64,000 nucleotides of DNA from Apodospora peruviana (GCA_033439685.1 JAUEDM010000004.1:1736001-1800000), one strand, 5' to 3'; positions 22,989 to 35,600 are shown, numbered from the stretch's first letter. The notes: generated from the letters alone by a model not told the origin. Program-made: numbers and translations.

Positions 22989-24417
22989 CTAATGACCTGG
23001 CAGCGTTTGCTGACCAGCGAAGAACCTCTTTGACTCCAGACATCTGTCGCTCTTGCACCCTGGACACCGCAAGCCCATCTGCGAAGAGCATGTGATGCCA
23101 CTGTCCAAGTGCGTCTTCGCGACATCAACCAGCGCATCGATGAAAATCGGGTTGCCATTCAAGCTCTCAACCCGCTTCACCGTATCGGCGTGGCCAGACT
23201 CACTAATCACTTCCTTGTCGAGCTCATACAGCGTCTCAATGTGATCCGACGTGAAGGCTATCGGGATCAGAACGAGGTCCTTCTGGCCCTTTGCAATGTA
23301 CTCCTCGACCGATGTTGAAGTCTGCGGCCCGAGCCACGGCTGAGGTCCAACCTGTGACTGCCAGCACAGCCGGTAAGTGTTGGAGAACTTGAGCCGCTGC
23401 ATGACTGCATAGACTGTCGCCGCGACCTCAGCGGGATATGTATCACCTTCAAACTTTCAGTCAGTATCACGACCGGGGACGTTATGTATTGGTAGATTGA
23501 ATGTTGCATACCTCTGTTCACCACAGACATAGGCAAGCTGTGGGCTGAGAACAGCAACACCACGTCCTTCCTGCGCTCTTCCGGGTACTCTGCCAGCTTC
23601 TTCTCGATGTTGCTCGCAAACGTCTCTACCAGACCCGGGTGAACGGGCCACCGGTCAATGACGCTCCATCTGATGGATCCGTCAGACCCGTCCTCCAATG
23701 GCCCTGCCTTGCCCTCGAGTCTTTGCCTCCATTTCCACAGCTCATTCAGACTGCTGCCTGTTGTCGAGCATGAGTACTGAGGATACTGGGTGAAAGCGAC
23801 CGCGCGACCGCCCTTTCCATTACCGAATCCGTCGGCCAATAGCTTCCTGTACATCTCTTCCGTGAGCGGGTTGGCGTATCGGAAGGCGACGTAAGGCTTG
23901 TGCGGCGCCGTCTCGGGCGACACCTTGTCGAGAATCTTGCACATCTCTGTGCATTGGTACTCGGACCATTTGCGAATCGGAGAGCCGCCGCCAATTGCGG
24001 CATATTGTTCCTTAATCTTGGGCGTTCTCCGCGCGGAAATAAAGACTCCTAGGTAGTTCTGGAGACGTCCCAGGGGAATGAGATCACCATCGGCCTGGAG
24101 ACAGGAACCTGCCAGTCAACAAGTATGCTCACAAAGGTGACTGGGGAAGGGTGGTTGGTAAAACTGACGAATAGCCTGCTAAGGAAGTCGCCGACTTCGT
24201 CAACCGTCGACGGCCCTCCCATGTTGAGAAACACCATGGCTGTTGGCCCCTTGGAACCGGCGTTGTTCTGGGTCACCGGATGCGCCGGTGTAGCTAGCAA
24301 TCGTAGCTGTCGGGGGGGGTGTCTCGAAGACGCGAGAGAAAAAAGAAGCGGTCGGGCTGAAGCCGTTGGAGTCGCTGCTGCTCTGTAGAGCTGGCTTGTC
24401 GGAAGTCTGAAGGCCAT
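22989..24417 (-). CDS. hem15: ferrochelatase, mitochondrial, with [2Fe-2S] cysteine set
   Basis: Inserts Fe2+ into protoporphyrin IX, the last step of haem synthesis, at the matrix side of the inner mitochondrial membrane. Three exons (24417-24169, 24094-23512, 23446-22989) give 429 aa. An Arg/Ser/Ala-rich presequence covers about the first 45 residues. Then come VFLNMGGPSTVDEVGDFL, the catalytic-histidine segment LLFSAHSLPMSVVNRG, WLGPQTS, and TSDHIETLYELD with the active-site acid. Unlike budding yeast Hem15, the C-terminus has CPGCKSDRC before FFAGQQ, and YSCSTTGSS is present, matching the four [2Fe-2S] ligands of the human enzyme. Neighbours do not suggest a haem cluster. Confidence 0.95.
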
Positions 24418-24957
24418 CCCGGAGGAAGCCGGTCGGCAGCGAATAAGTCCTGACACGGGAGAAGTTGAAAATCCTGGGAAGGGGCACAGCCGCACAGAGA
24501 TTACAGTGACTCAAATCCAGTCAATTGAGTTGGGTCTGGGCCGAGATCCTGTTGGTGGTTCGTCAAGTTCAATATTTATACAGCTCTTAGTTATTTGCAC
24601 GGCTCCTCGGTCTGGGCATGTGGCTTCTTTTTGCCGTCTGTAATGGTACATGACGGAATGGGGGCATGCAGGTGCAGGTGGCACGAGAGCTCGGGTGGTG
24701 CTACCGATTGCAGGCTGAACTGGGGCACCTGTTGAATCGGGGTCTCTATCCGTATTCAATACTAATATCCAATCAGGTGTCTCCAATGACCCCTTGGCGG
24801 TCTTTTACGTCACATGCTCTGGCGTTTAGGCAGTCGCGACCTTCTCTAGCTCATCGCGCGTTTCTCGTGAAGCGCAAGTCATCCTCATCACGTCCACCTT
24901 CATGTTTTCCTTTTCTTCTCTGTTTGACCAGATCTTAACCACGAAAAGACTTGCAGA
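24418..24957. promoter_or_regulatory. divergent promoter region ferrochelatase / Ku70
   Basis: A 540-bp shared upstream region between two divergent genes. A TGACTCA lies at 24507-24513, 90 bp from the ferrochelatase ATG. No gene is seen. Confidence 0.4.
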
Positions 24958-27011
24958 ATGGCGTGGAAAGGCGATGAAGAGCGACGTGGAGACGCTGACG
25001 AGGCTGAGGAGGAATTGGACGAGACTGTGAGCGCAAACCCTCATCGGCCCTTGCGGCGTAACTCACTCACACGGGACTTTAGGACTACAAAACACAAAAA
25101 GATGCGGTTCTGTTTGCCATCGATGTTAGTGGCTCGATGCTGCAGCAACCGCCTGCCAGCGGGCAAAAGCAGGCCGACACCGACTCGGCCGTTACCGCGG
25201 CCCTGAAATGCGCATATCGGATTATGGTGCAGCGCATTATCGCCCAGCCGAAGGATATGATGGGCATATTGCTCTTTGGCACCGACAAGTCCAAGTTCCG
25301 CGACGAAGTCGGTTCACGAAGCAGCTCCGGATATCCCCACTGCTACCTATTGACCGAGCTCGACGTGCCGGCCGCCGAGGATGTCAAGAGGTTAAAGGCC
25401 ATGGTCGAGGAGGAAGACGACTCTGATGGAATTTTCGTCCCATCCGAAGAGCCTGTCCTCATGTCAAATGTATTATTCTGCGCCAATCAGGTTTTCACGA
25501 CGAATGCTGCCAATTTTGGGTCCCGGAGGCTCTTCATCATCACAGACAATGACAACCCACATGGCGGAAATAAAGACCTCAAATCCTCTGCCGCAGTGCG
25601 CGCCAAGGATCTGTACGACCTTGGAGTCCTTATAGAGTTATTTCCGGTTAGCCACAAGGATAAGAAATTCGACTTGTCCAAGTTCTACGATGTATGCTTC
25701 CTCAACAGCCAAAATACACCCAGATATCCGAATACTGACCCGCGATAGGACATCATTTACCGCGACCCAGAGGCTGACGCAGGCACATCGGATGAAGTGA
25801 AAACTTCCAAGTCAGGCGACGGCTTGACACTGCTAAACTCCCTGATCTCCAACATCAACTCGAAGCAGACTCCGAAGCGGTCGTATTTCTCCAACTTACC
25901 ATTTGAACTCGCACCTGGCCTAACGATAGGTATCAAGGGCTACATGCCTCTCCACAGACAGCAACCTGCGCGTACATGTTATGTGTGGCTAGGTGGCGAG
26001 CAAGCCCAGCTTGCTCAATCCGAGATGTCGAAAGTAGACTCTACCACTCGTACGGTCGAAAAATCGGAGATTAAAAAGGCCTACAAGTTTGGCGGCGAGT
26101 ACATTTACTTCAAGCCGGAAGAAGCAGCATCTCTCAGGGATATGGGCAAAAAAGTTCTTCGGGTCATTGGGTTCAAACCGCGCTCCATGCTGCCAATGTG
26201 GGCCTCGGTGAAGAAGTCTATTTTCATCTTTCCCAGCGAGGAGCACTATGTTGGCTCTTCTCGTGTATTTTCCGCCCTGTGGCAGAAGCTCCTCAACGAC
26301 GAGAAGATCGGCCTCGCCTGGTTCATTGCCCGCGAGAACGCCAACCCGATCATGGTGGCTATTATCCCCTCAAAGAACCCCGATGACGAGAAGTCGGGGA
26401 CGCAGGCTCTACCAGCAGGTCTCTGGTTGTATCCGCTGCCCTTTGCGGACGACGTTCGAAGCGTGGAACTCGACGCCAAAGTAAGGCGCGCCGACCACCT
26501 CACTGACAAGATGAGGGAAATTGTGCAGAACCTACAGCTGCCAAAGGCTTGCTATGATCCGTTGAAATATCCTAACCCCTCACTGCAGTGGCATTACAAG
26601 ATCCTGCAGGCTATGGCGCTCGAGGAGGAGGTCCCTGGGAGCCTAGACGATCCGACCATTCCAAAGTACAGACAAATTGACAAGCGGGTGGGCGGTTATA
26701 TGGCCGAGTTGAAAGAGGAAGTTGCCGAAAAGGCGAGGTCACTAATGGCTACCAGGGCTCTGAAGCGGGAAGCAGCAGAGGCTGATGACGAAGACCGGCC
26801 AGTGAAACGAGCAAAGCCTGCAGCCGCCAAGAAACAATCAGGTAGTGGGATGGGTAATGCACAGCTGAAGCTCGCGACGGAGCAAGATACGCTTAAGAAG
26901 ATGACGGTGGCGGAACTGAAGGATGTGTTGGCGAGCAGAGGCCTGAGTACGGTGGGTAAGAAGGCTGAGCTTCTTGAGAAGCTGGAGCAATGGCTTGAGG
27001 ATAATGCGTGA
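24958..27011 (+). CDS. ku70: Ku70, DNA end-binding subunit of non-homologous end joining
   Basis: Forms the Ku ring with Ku80, binds double-strand DNA ends, starts non-homologous end joining and contributes to telomere maintenance in the nucleus (Neurospora mus-51). Three exons (24958-25026, 25083-25691, 25749-27011) give 646 aa. The acidic N-terminus precedes the Ku von Willebrand-like domain (FAIDVSGSM near residues 30-40, continuing to FDLSKFYD). The beta-barrel DNA-binding core follows (GLTIGIKGYMPLHRQQPA; WLGGEQAQ; FIARENANPIMVAIIPS). After a basic linker (DRPVKRAKPAAAKK) comes a C-terminal SAP domain (KKMTVAELKDVLASRGLST). Splice phases are all zero. Confidence 0.96.
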
Positions 27012-27839
27012 GCGTAGTTGATGTTGTGCTTTCCCCCGGAGTCCTTAATATTCGGCCTGCTGGAGTTTGGTTCGATGGATTGGAGTTTGGGAATCAACAA
27101 AAGATTTGGTAGCTCTAGCTAACTGTATTCTTGGGGGGCAGTTTGGTATCCGCGCACTTGCGAACTGGAACTGGCATTGAAATTACAGACATTGTGGTCA
27201 GGTAGCAATTGAGATGATTAATGATAAGAGTATTCCGTACCGTAGGTATTTTCAGGAGTGAGATTCCTTGTTGATTGGGCACACTGTAAGTGCCGCTCTG
27301 CATCGGATTGAAATTGGATAGGCTTCACTCTACCCTCACCAGTCAGGTCCATTGCGTACCAGTAGTAAGACTATCGCGTAGGCGTTATATGCAGTATACT
27401 GCCTTGCTTCTTCCAACACAAATGGCACGGCATTTAGAGTTCTGTTCGACGCATGGATTGACATGTACATAAAACTGGAGTTCAGTGACAAGGACAAGGT
27501 AGTATTTACCTGAATTTCAGGTACAACCCTAACCCTTCTCCAAAGTACGCACGTGCACGGGCCGCATTCGTGGAGGAGGTGCGCTGCGGCGGTGGCAGGT
27601 AAACTCTGACTCCACCATAAATCTACAGATTCGACTTATCCGCGTCGAGAGTTGAAGTGACGCGAATGATGGTTCGCGATCACCGCGAATCTGGAGCCAC
27701 AAGACAAGACAAAACACAACGCTTCTCCGCATTGTCGCGTCTTTCTGACTCAATTTTCTCCGAGTTCTGGATTGGCATCCTGTATCAAACCCGACCGAGC
27801 GCGCGACGGCGGGTCTGATTCGAACCCGTAAGTGCCACG
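27012..27839. other. intergenic, Ku70 3' flank and Zn2Cys6 gene promoter
   Basis: About 830 bases without a supportable gene. A TGACTCA at 27746-27752 lies 88-94 bp upstream of the next ATG; its meaning is unknown. Confidence 0.5.
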
Positions 27840-30800
27840 ATGGAGGCGTTGCTCCAGCTCAGCGCCTCCAGGGCGAACCCTTCCTGCGGCTCCGTCCCCG
27901 ATCTCCAGGCCCAGCTGCGCCATCTCTTCAGCACCAAGGTTACGGAGACGCGATCCGATCACATCGCGGTCACGTTCGAATTACGCGCGACTACCATCTT
28001 CCATGTACCTGTTACCGACACCGAGAACGAGGCCCTCGAACATGCATCCAGCATCGATCCGGTGCTCGGGGAGGCACGGTCAAGCGTCGCGTCGAATACC
28101 CCGGGAGTCGCCAACCAAGCCACCCGCCACATCAGTGCGATAGACACCCTGATCAACCAGCCGGTGGGCGACCATGTTCTGCACAACTCTGTTGCTAAGT
28201 ACATCGTATCATCGCTCAGCGAGGTCGACGGAAGCAACTGGGCCGTGCGATCGGTTTCGCGATGCGAGCAGGGCTGGATTTTCACATATGTTTGCAAGGA
28301 CTCATGGCAGGCTTGGTCTCGCCAGAACTCCAAGAATCCTGCGAGGACGACCATTGGCGAATGGAGCAACAAGGATAGCCATGATTCGGTGAATATGAGT
28401 AGAAACACCCCTGGCAACTGAACTCTTTTTTTTGGGTGGGGGAACATTCTGATGTCTTTTACAGGTCGTCCCGCGTTTGACTGTCGAGGCTCCGTCACTA
28501 TCGCCTTTGTCAAATCTACCAGAACTATCGACGTGAAATATGACCATACGCCCATTCATAAGACAGTAGGCCAGCTGGTTGAGCTTCTTGTCCCGCCAAC
28601 AGCACCTATTGCGCCTATCAAGGCACCACCGTCCAAGAAAGCGCCCAAACCCCCCAAACCACCTAAGGCACCCAAACCACCTAAGGAACTGAAAGCCCCG
28701 AAGACTCCCAAATCCGGGACGAAGAAAAAACGCCCGGCAGAGGATGGCGCGCCGGAGGGAGAAGGTTCCATGCCGAAAAAACGCAAGAAGAAGAAGGCTT
28801 CTGTCGCCAACGCTGACCAAGACGTGAACATGATTCCCCCAGAGATGCCCGGCGCTCTTCCAGTGGGACAATCTTCCGATCACCCATACTACCAGCACCA
28901 GCAAGGGGACCCTGCAACCCCGCAAAATGGCTACGACGCTTATCCAGAAGGGATTGTGGGCTCTTCAGCTGCCAAAAGCACCGATTCTCGATCCGGTTCG
29001 CATAGCGCTGTCTCTACGAATGATGGTGTGCATAGCAACTCGATCCTCAACCTTCCCCCCGGCGAGGCGGCTCGCCGACGCGAAGTCGCGATTAACCTCC
29101 TTAACGGATCGAACATTGATCCATCAACTCTTTCCCCAGATCAGTTCAACATATTTGCCAATCAGTCCCCGGAATTACAGAGCAATTCTTTGAAGATGCT
29201 CGCTAAATACGGAGCAGCTCGGTTACGCATTGTCCATCCAGAGAATGGGAATAATACAGGCCAGACGACCCCAGCACCACAGAATTCGACGGCCATTCCG
29301 ACGGAGTCTACAGGTGCGCCACAGTCGGAGCCTCCAAGCGCATCGAAAACCAAGAAATCACGGAAGAAAAAGTCGGATGCAGCAAAGGCAGCTACGTCAG
29401 AGAATGCGCAGGCTGGAATGGTTTCGGATTCTGGGAGAAGGAGAAAGAAGACCAAAGGAGTTTGCCAGACTTGCCGAGATAAGAAAATCAAGGTTTGTCG
29501 GACAATCACTGTCAGTTAAAACTCCACTAACCTCCTCCAGTGCGATAAGGGAAACTCCGACTGTTCACAGTGCATTGCTTCGAGTGATTCGTGTCATTAC
29601 CCGCTGGCACAGCCAAGAGGAAGCCGAGTTTCAAAGGCGGATATCGTGCAAGAGGACGTCGAGCCGGAGGAGCAGCCGGAGCCGGAGCCAGAACCAGAGC
29701 ACACCGTTCAACCGATTGCTATTGAAGATGATGAATCCGAGGACCTGGGTTCGCCCGGTTTCCACCACGACGTGGCGGACTTGATTTCACCTCCTGCTAA
29801 CCCTCAACTATCCACATTTTCGCAGCCATCTGGTGTTTATGAACATCATTCTGGCTTGACGTTCCCTAACACTATCTCTCATGAAGTTCAACCTGCCCAA
29901 ATGGACTACATACCAACCACAGTTGCTGAAACTGCACTCCATCATCTTACATATCCTCCGCCATCTCAGCCGTCCCCTGTACAAGTTGAACAATCCGTTG
30001 CCACAGTTCAGCACGAAAACCATACGCGCTCTCAGTCGAGGCGCTCCCTTCTCTCTGGCCCGCCCACCCAGACCCAGACCCAGACCCATGCAACTAACCA
30101 CTCTATCGGTGGCCAGGCGGATATGTGGCAAGGGTTGACAAACCAAACTACCACCGCCCCGGTTTCGACGACCAGGACCTCGCCAAGGCAGGCTAGAAGG
30201 AAGGCGGCTCAGGACCAGATTCGGAATCCGGTTCAAAGTCCGGTCCAGAACACGGTTTCACATTCAGTGCCTCAGGCGTATGATGACTTACGGCAGACTT
30301 CTAGCTGGTCAAGTGTGCCGCAACCCGTAGTTCCGGCTCCGGTCTCGAATGCCGCCCAACCCGTAAACACATCTCCATACATGGCCGCCGCTCAGACAAC
30401 ACGTGCGAAATCTCGACAGAGCCATCGAGCTCAGAACCGCACACCGGTGCAGAATATGTCGACTGTACGGCCAAGCCAGACCCAGACGAGTAAGGCTCTG
30501 ACGGATAACTCTGGGTATTTGTCCACTACCGCGGTGGCAGACTCAAACTCGGCTACCGGCTACGATAATTACTCCCAATATTCAACTACCCGTACGGATT
30601 CGGCTAGTAATCACTCTGGGGCATATGATCAGTATGCCACGAACCCATCCTCAATGTCTAATTCTTACTCCTACAACACCTATAATGCTCGGCCAAGCAA
30701 CACCATCTCATCTACAGCGCTTGCCAACCCCGTCTCAACCACGTCAACGGCACCTAGTGCATCTCAGTGGGGTACCACCGCCTCGTCTCGCCGCTCTTAT

Positions 30801-31355
30801 AATAGCAATAATCAGCCCCCAGCTGCTAGCACCAGATCATCATGTAATCTGACCGCTTCGTCCACGCCTCAACAGTCGAAAGCCCTACAAGGATTCAACG
30901 TGCGGCCACAGCCACCACCTGCCCAGTCGACTAGAAGTTCGTCTGCGAGCAGCTATAATAACCAATCGCAGCAGCAGCAGCAGCGACAGAGTTACGGCAG
31001 CTACACGAACCAGAATCACAATAACAGCGGCTCCACCGCCACTCAACAACAGAACTGGTATGGGTTTACGGCGGCTAACAACACCAACCCCTCGTCATCA
31101 AGCTACAACACCTCAGCGTCGCATCAACAGGGTACTAGTGGTGGGTATTCTACTGGCTCGACTGGCGGCGGTGGGTCAACGCCATCGCATTCACATGCCC
31201 ATGGCGGCGGTGGTGGCGACGGCGGTGCGTCGACGGGTTACGACCAGCCGCAGCATCATCGGTCCATGAACCTATCTAGTCATACGTATAGCAGCATCGA
31301 TGGTGGAGACCATGCGCTGTACGAGATGTTGTCGAGGAATAATCAGCAGAGTTGA
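27840..31355 (+). CDS. Zn(II)2Cys6 protein with centrally placed cluster
   Basis: Putative transcriptional regulator; no named orthologue recognised. Three exons (27840-28398, 28465-29492, 29541-31355) give 1133 aa. Residues 1-200 form an ordered-looking N-terminal domain unlike the usual fungal TF layout. A Pro/Lys-rich stretch follows (KKAPKPPKPPKAPKPPK), then a basic segment leads into the zinc cluster CQTCRDKKIK/CDKGNSDC..C at about residues 519-548. Intron 2 falls exactly between the lysine and third cysteine of the cluster, and correct splicing is needed to complete it. The last ~580 residues are low-complexity Ser/Thr/Gln/Asn/Gly with QQQQQ and glycine runs. The fungal middle homology region is not evident. 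Splice phases 1 and 0 both fit. Confidence 0.85.
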
Positions 31356-32052
31356 GATATTCACCCGGCTTTCATAGATGGTGGGGTCAGTCATGTCGGC
31401 TTAACGACCCATGATCTGAGAAAGTTGCTTGTTACTCTTTGTATATATGTATCTGTAGGTATATATTAAAGGAAGGGCGGAGAGGGAGGAACAGATGTTT
31501 TGGTTTTGTTTGTTTAGCTAGCATGGGGTTTTATTTTCTTTATCAGCCGTTCTGGTTATGGATGGCTTTTATGACTGATTGATGGGCTCACGGGGTTGAT
31601 TATACTTACAAAATCGGTATCTTACCTGCCCTTTTGCTTTTGCGATGCTTTTCTATACATAGGTACATACAAGATACCGCCGACCCACCGCCGGTAATAC
31701 ATAAAAAGTTACCTAAGTCCGATATCGTGATACCTCACTTTAGTTAGCGGCAGGAAGCATAAAATGCAAGGCACGCGACAACGGGGACAGGAAAAATGAG
31801 CCATTACTAGCTGCATCTGGCCTAGCTTGAAATTATCTACTCTTTATTGCGTGACGTGTCCTAGATAGTCTGATCTATGTAGGTAGGTAGGTCGTGACTG
31901 TTGGTATAGTTGAACTCGGAAAGATCATCGAGATATCCAAGAGAAAATGACCAGAAATCTGAGGTATCTGCTATACACTTTCCGCAGCCACACGTACATC
32001 AGCTTCGGCATCAGTCTCATCCAGTATCTGTTCCGGTCCCAGACCCTCAAGC
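31356..32052. other. intergenic, convergent 3' regions
   Basis: About 700 bases between convergent genes, AT-richer than flanking exons, with a TAGG repeat near 31878-31891. No gene is seen. Confidence 0.55.
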
Positions 32053-32060
32053 TCAGGCCG

Positions 32061-32098
<38 letters not shown>

Positions 32099-33927
32099 GA
32101 GCCACCCACCGGGGACCTCGCCTTCCTCTCAAGGTCCATCTTCTTCGCTAAGGCGATCCCCTCCTGGATCTGAGCAGGACTAATATGGACCCCGTTGCTC
32201 GCCGCGTCGTCAATCAGCTGCCACGCTCTCTCATCCGCATCCGCGAAGCAGCACTCGAGAAGCGTAAAGAGCGTCCGCCGTCTCAGCCAGGGCTTGCTAG
32301 ACCCAGGAGCCCGGGGGACTTGCTCCTCCATCTTGGCCAGAAACCTAAACGCGTCGTCCAGCTTGTGGTCGAGTGCGTACGAATAGATCATAGCATCAAA
32401 CATGGACCGATCGCGTCCGAGGCCCTGGTACATCGCCGTCGCGGCGAACCTGATCTCCTCGGCGCTCGACGCTTTTTTCATGAGCAGTTCGAACGTGCGC
32501 TTGTTCGGCCCTGAGCGGCACAGCCGGTGCGATTGCTCGTACATGTCCTTGGCGGCGGTCCATTCACCAGTGTCCGGCAAGGCCTCGAGAAGTACGTTAA
32601 CGGCCGATATGGGGATGTCCTCGTGTAATTCTTTCAGTTTGCGCAAGGTGCCAAGCCCTTCGCTGAGCAGCTGGCTGGAGCTCCGTAATAAGCTGTAGAT
32701 GGACCGCGTGCTTGAAGCTTCCGTATGCAGACCCGCGTTGTTCATGATGCACAAAACATGCAGTGCGTTCTCCAGTTCCCCGTTGTACACATACGATTCC
32801 AGCAGCGGCTCGTAGTGATGCTGACCCAACTTGATGCGCTTGGCGGAGAGGTGCTGGATCACCTTCGTAGCCAGTGTCGAGTCCTTGTGCCGCGCAGCCG
32901 TGTTGAGCACGTTGACAGCGGTGCCGTCAGATGGGTTCAGAAATCCCCGCTCAACAAGATGACTCCACACGTATGCGGTACCTTCGTAGTGCAGCGCTCT
33001 GCTGCATTCGTCCAGCAAGAAATACCACATATTGAGACTCCCCAAAACACCCTCATCGTCGCCGTCGCCGGTGGCATCCATTCGCCGCTGCACTAACCGG
33101 AACGCCTCGTCGGCGTAGCCCAAGTTCCCCATATGGTAGATGAATATGTCCCAGACCCAGGGGGGGATGTTGACGCCGCTGCGAACCAGCTTCTCCAGGT
33201 ACTCGAGCGCCATCTCATGCTGGCCATCCCGGAGCCATCCGATAGCGACGCTGATCTTCCCATTAAGTTCAAGCTTCATCTTTCTCTCCCACATGTCTTT
33301 CAGGATTTGGATCCGAAGCAGGTAATCCGGATGGACAGACAATACTCGTAAAGCAGAGTGGTAGATAGCCGACGTGGGGTCGACGCCAGTGTCCTCCGAA
33401 GCTTGCAATATCAAGTCCAGCTCGCCAGCCGAGCCAGTGGCGTGGCAATTCGCCGCGACCAGCGCCTCGAAGAGGAAAACGTTTGGCCTCTCCTTGCGCC
33501 TTTTGACGAGAAACCTGATAAACTCCCTGACGATAAGCGCTTCCCGTGCATGACCACGAATCTCTCGCAGCGCTTGGTAAATGACCAGCGTGGGTGTCTC
33601 GTCCAGCTTGGTGAAAGAAGGGTTGGCGAGGAGTTCGGCTACGGCTTTCCCTATCACGGGATCGATCGGTTTGCTCTGCGAAGAAACTGTAGTCGTCGTA
33701 CCTGTGCTGGAGGAAGCTGCCTCGAAATGCGCAGACCTCGTTTGGCAGAAGCGGCGGCGCAGGCGGTCGGAGCTGCCATGATGCGATTGGCAGGCGGTTC
33801 GAAATGAGGAGGATAGGGACCGGGAGAGCGGTGACGCGCGGACGACTCTTGTCAGAAGGATTGAGTCAATTGAAGGGCAAAGCGCGCGAAACAGCCCGTC
33901 AATCACGACGCCGGACGTTGGCGGCAT
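32053..33927 (-). CDS. PPR-like mitochondrial RNA-processing protein
   Basis: Predicted helical-repeat protein of mitochondria, probably involved in organelle RNA maturation or translation; target unknown. It is a single-exon frame of 624 aa from ATG 33927. The N-terminus is rich in Arg/Ser and poor in acids (FRTACQSHHGSSDRLRRRF), consistent with a presequence. The body is made of repeated helical pairs with pentatricopeptide-like spacing (for example YEPLLESYVYNGELENALHV, MFDAMIYSYALDHKLDDAFR). The C-terminus ends in a threonine run encoded by a trinucleotide microsatellite (32061-32099), so the last residues should vary among strains. I cannot tell which yeast or Neurospora PPR protein it corresponds to. 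Confidence 0.8.
32061..32099. repeat. (TTG)13 microsatellite coding for C-terminal poly-Thr
   Basis: Thirteen TTG units on the plus strand, read as ACA threonine codons at the end of the PPR-like protein on the minus strand. Confidence 0.9.
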
Positions 33928-34543
33928 CGAGGGAGTCCAGGCAGCTGTAGGGGAGAGACGGCATCAGCCGGAGCCATGTGGGAGCTTTGGGAGTGTACGG
34001 AGTAGGTTGTGTGGAGTTGGGAATGGCGGGGGCTAGAATTGGGTTCCATCTGGAAAAGATGCGTCGCGCAAGGAGCACAAGTTACAACCGCGAGATCACG
34101 TGTCGCCTACATTAGCCTCACCACCATCACCCAGCCCATCATCGCCCATCCGATGACCATATCTGCCGGTTGAAAGTGGTATCGTCTTTTTTTCCCGTCG
34201 CTTGGCTACCTAGGTATCTAATATAATAAGAAGCTCCCACAGGACCCATGGTCCAGTGCAAAGTCGTTCCTTTATCAACGAGGTCTCCCACCCTTCTTCC
34301 ACTGCAGCTCGGTAGACCTAGACCTGATCCATCAAAGTGTTGGTTCACAGCCATCGCCCAAGCTCCTACTGGCATAGTTCCTTCTGTCATGGTCCAATAC
34401 CACTGGCCACTGATCTCGTGGGTCCGACTTGGCAGCACCGGCTCTGAGGTCAGAGTCCGGGCAGCAGCGAGACCTCACCGACATATGCATCTTCCTTTCC
34501 CTGAAATAAAGCATCAGTCACCGGTTACGGCGGCGCAAGTGTT
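33928..34543. other. intergenic, PPR promoter and LSM4 3' flank
   Basis: About 620 bases with short unrecognised frames only; a CTACCTAGGTA motif is near 34207. Confidence 0.5.
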
Positions 34544-35181
34544 TCATGATCCACGACTACCACCGCGACCGCCACGACCCCTACCCTGGCCACGTCCACC
34601 TCGCCCCCTCTCGCCGCTACCGCGTCCGCCATGGTCGCCTCGCGATTGTCCGCCGCGTCCGCCTCGGTAACCGCCATGCTGGGTCTGTTGTTGTTCCTTG
34701 GCGAGGTCGAGGACGTCGTCTGCAACGCGCAGATATTTGATCTATTATTTGGTTAGCGACACATCACCTAACCCCCCCAGCTTTCCTCTAACCAGCACAC
34801 ACAACACCGAGTAAAAAAAACGTACGTTATTCCCCTTGACATAAACCTCCGGCAACCGTGTAAACTTGTCGCCATCCTATATCCCGCCTGTTAGCTTCAA
34901 CCGCGTAGGCAGCAGTTGGACCACAGAGAGAGAGAGAGTGAAGGAGAACTCTAACCGAGCTTGTCTGCACCACCTCCCGCAAGGTCAAGTTCATCCACGT
35001 GTCGCAGAGAACGAGGTGTCCGTTCATGGTCTCGCCGTTCTTGAGCTCGACAAGCATCGGGTGGCCTTGCGCCGCATTGAGCAGGGCGAGGGGTAGCTGT
35101 GTAGCAGCACCGTGCTTTGGTCAGCGATTTTCTTCCTCAAGTGAAAGGAAGGGCAAAATGAACAGATGAGCAACCTACCAT
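34544..35181 (-). CDS. lsm4: U6 snRNA-associated Sm-like protein LSm4
   Basis: Subunit of the Lsm1-7 (mRNA decapping) and Lsm2-8 (U6 snRNP) rings. Four exons (35181-35179, 35096-34956, 34876-34826, 34741-34544) give 130 aa. Sm1 motif: MLVELKNGETMNGHLVLCDT, then WMNLTLREVVQTSS. Sm2: FTRLPEVYVKGNNIKYLRV. An RGG/RGRGG tail follows, typical of LSm4 and linked in yeast to P-body assembly. The first exon is only the three bases ATG, followed at once by donor GTAGGT; the 82-nt intron then joins to LPLALLNAAQGHP, the family N-terminus. No other upstream ATG gives the complete Sm fold. Introns make up over a third of the gene span. Confidence 0.92.
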
Positions 35182-35600
35182 TGTGTCCCTGTAAAGCCGC
35201 AACCTCCACCGTCAAAAAGTTGCTTTTCTGTTTTGTTTGCGGGAAGTGTCCGTCGCGTTGCGAAGATGGAGCTCTCTTTGTTGGTCGTCGCGAGCCAGCA
35301 ACCAGCATGCACCAGTGGAGAGCTTCCCCAAGCCATCGCAAAAATGGCCCGTTGCACTCACCACTGGCAGTGCCTGGTCACTGATGGGCCGACAGTGATT
35401 ACGTAACTTGATCAACGAATTAAGCTTGACGTTCCTTCCAATATCAGATTCAGGATAGGACACAAACTGGTGGGTACGGTACAGAACAAAGGACATCTTG
35501 GCATGCAAACAAAATAACAAGAAAATTCAAAACTGAAATATGTAAGAGGCTTCAAAAAGAAACCTGCGCAAACGGCAGAAAGGCAAAAAAGAAGGGATGT
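35182..35600. other. intergenic, LSM4 promoter
   Basis: About 420 bases between LSM4 and a tRNA gene; no gene is seen. Confidence 0.5.
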
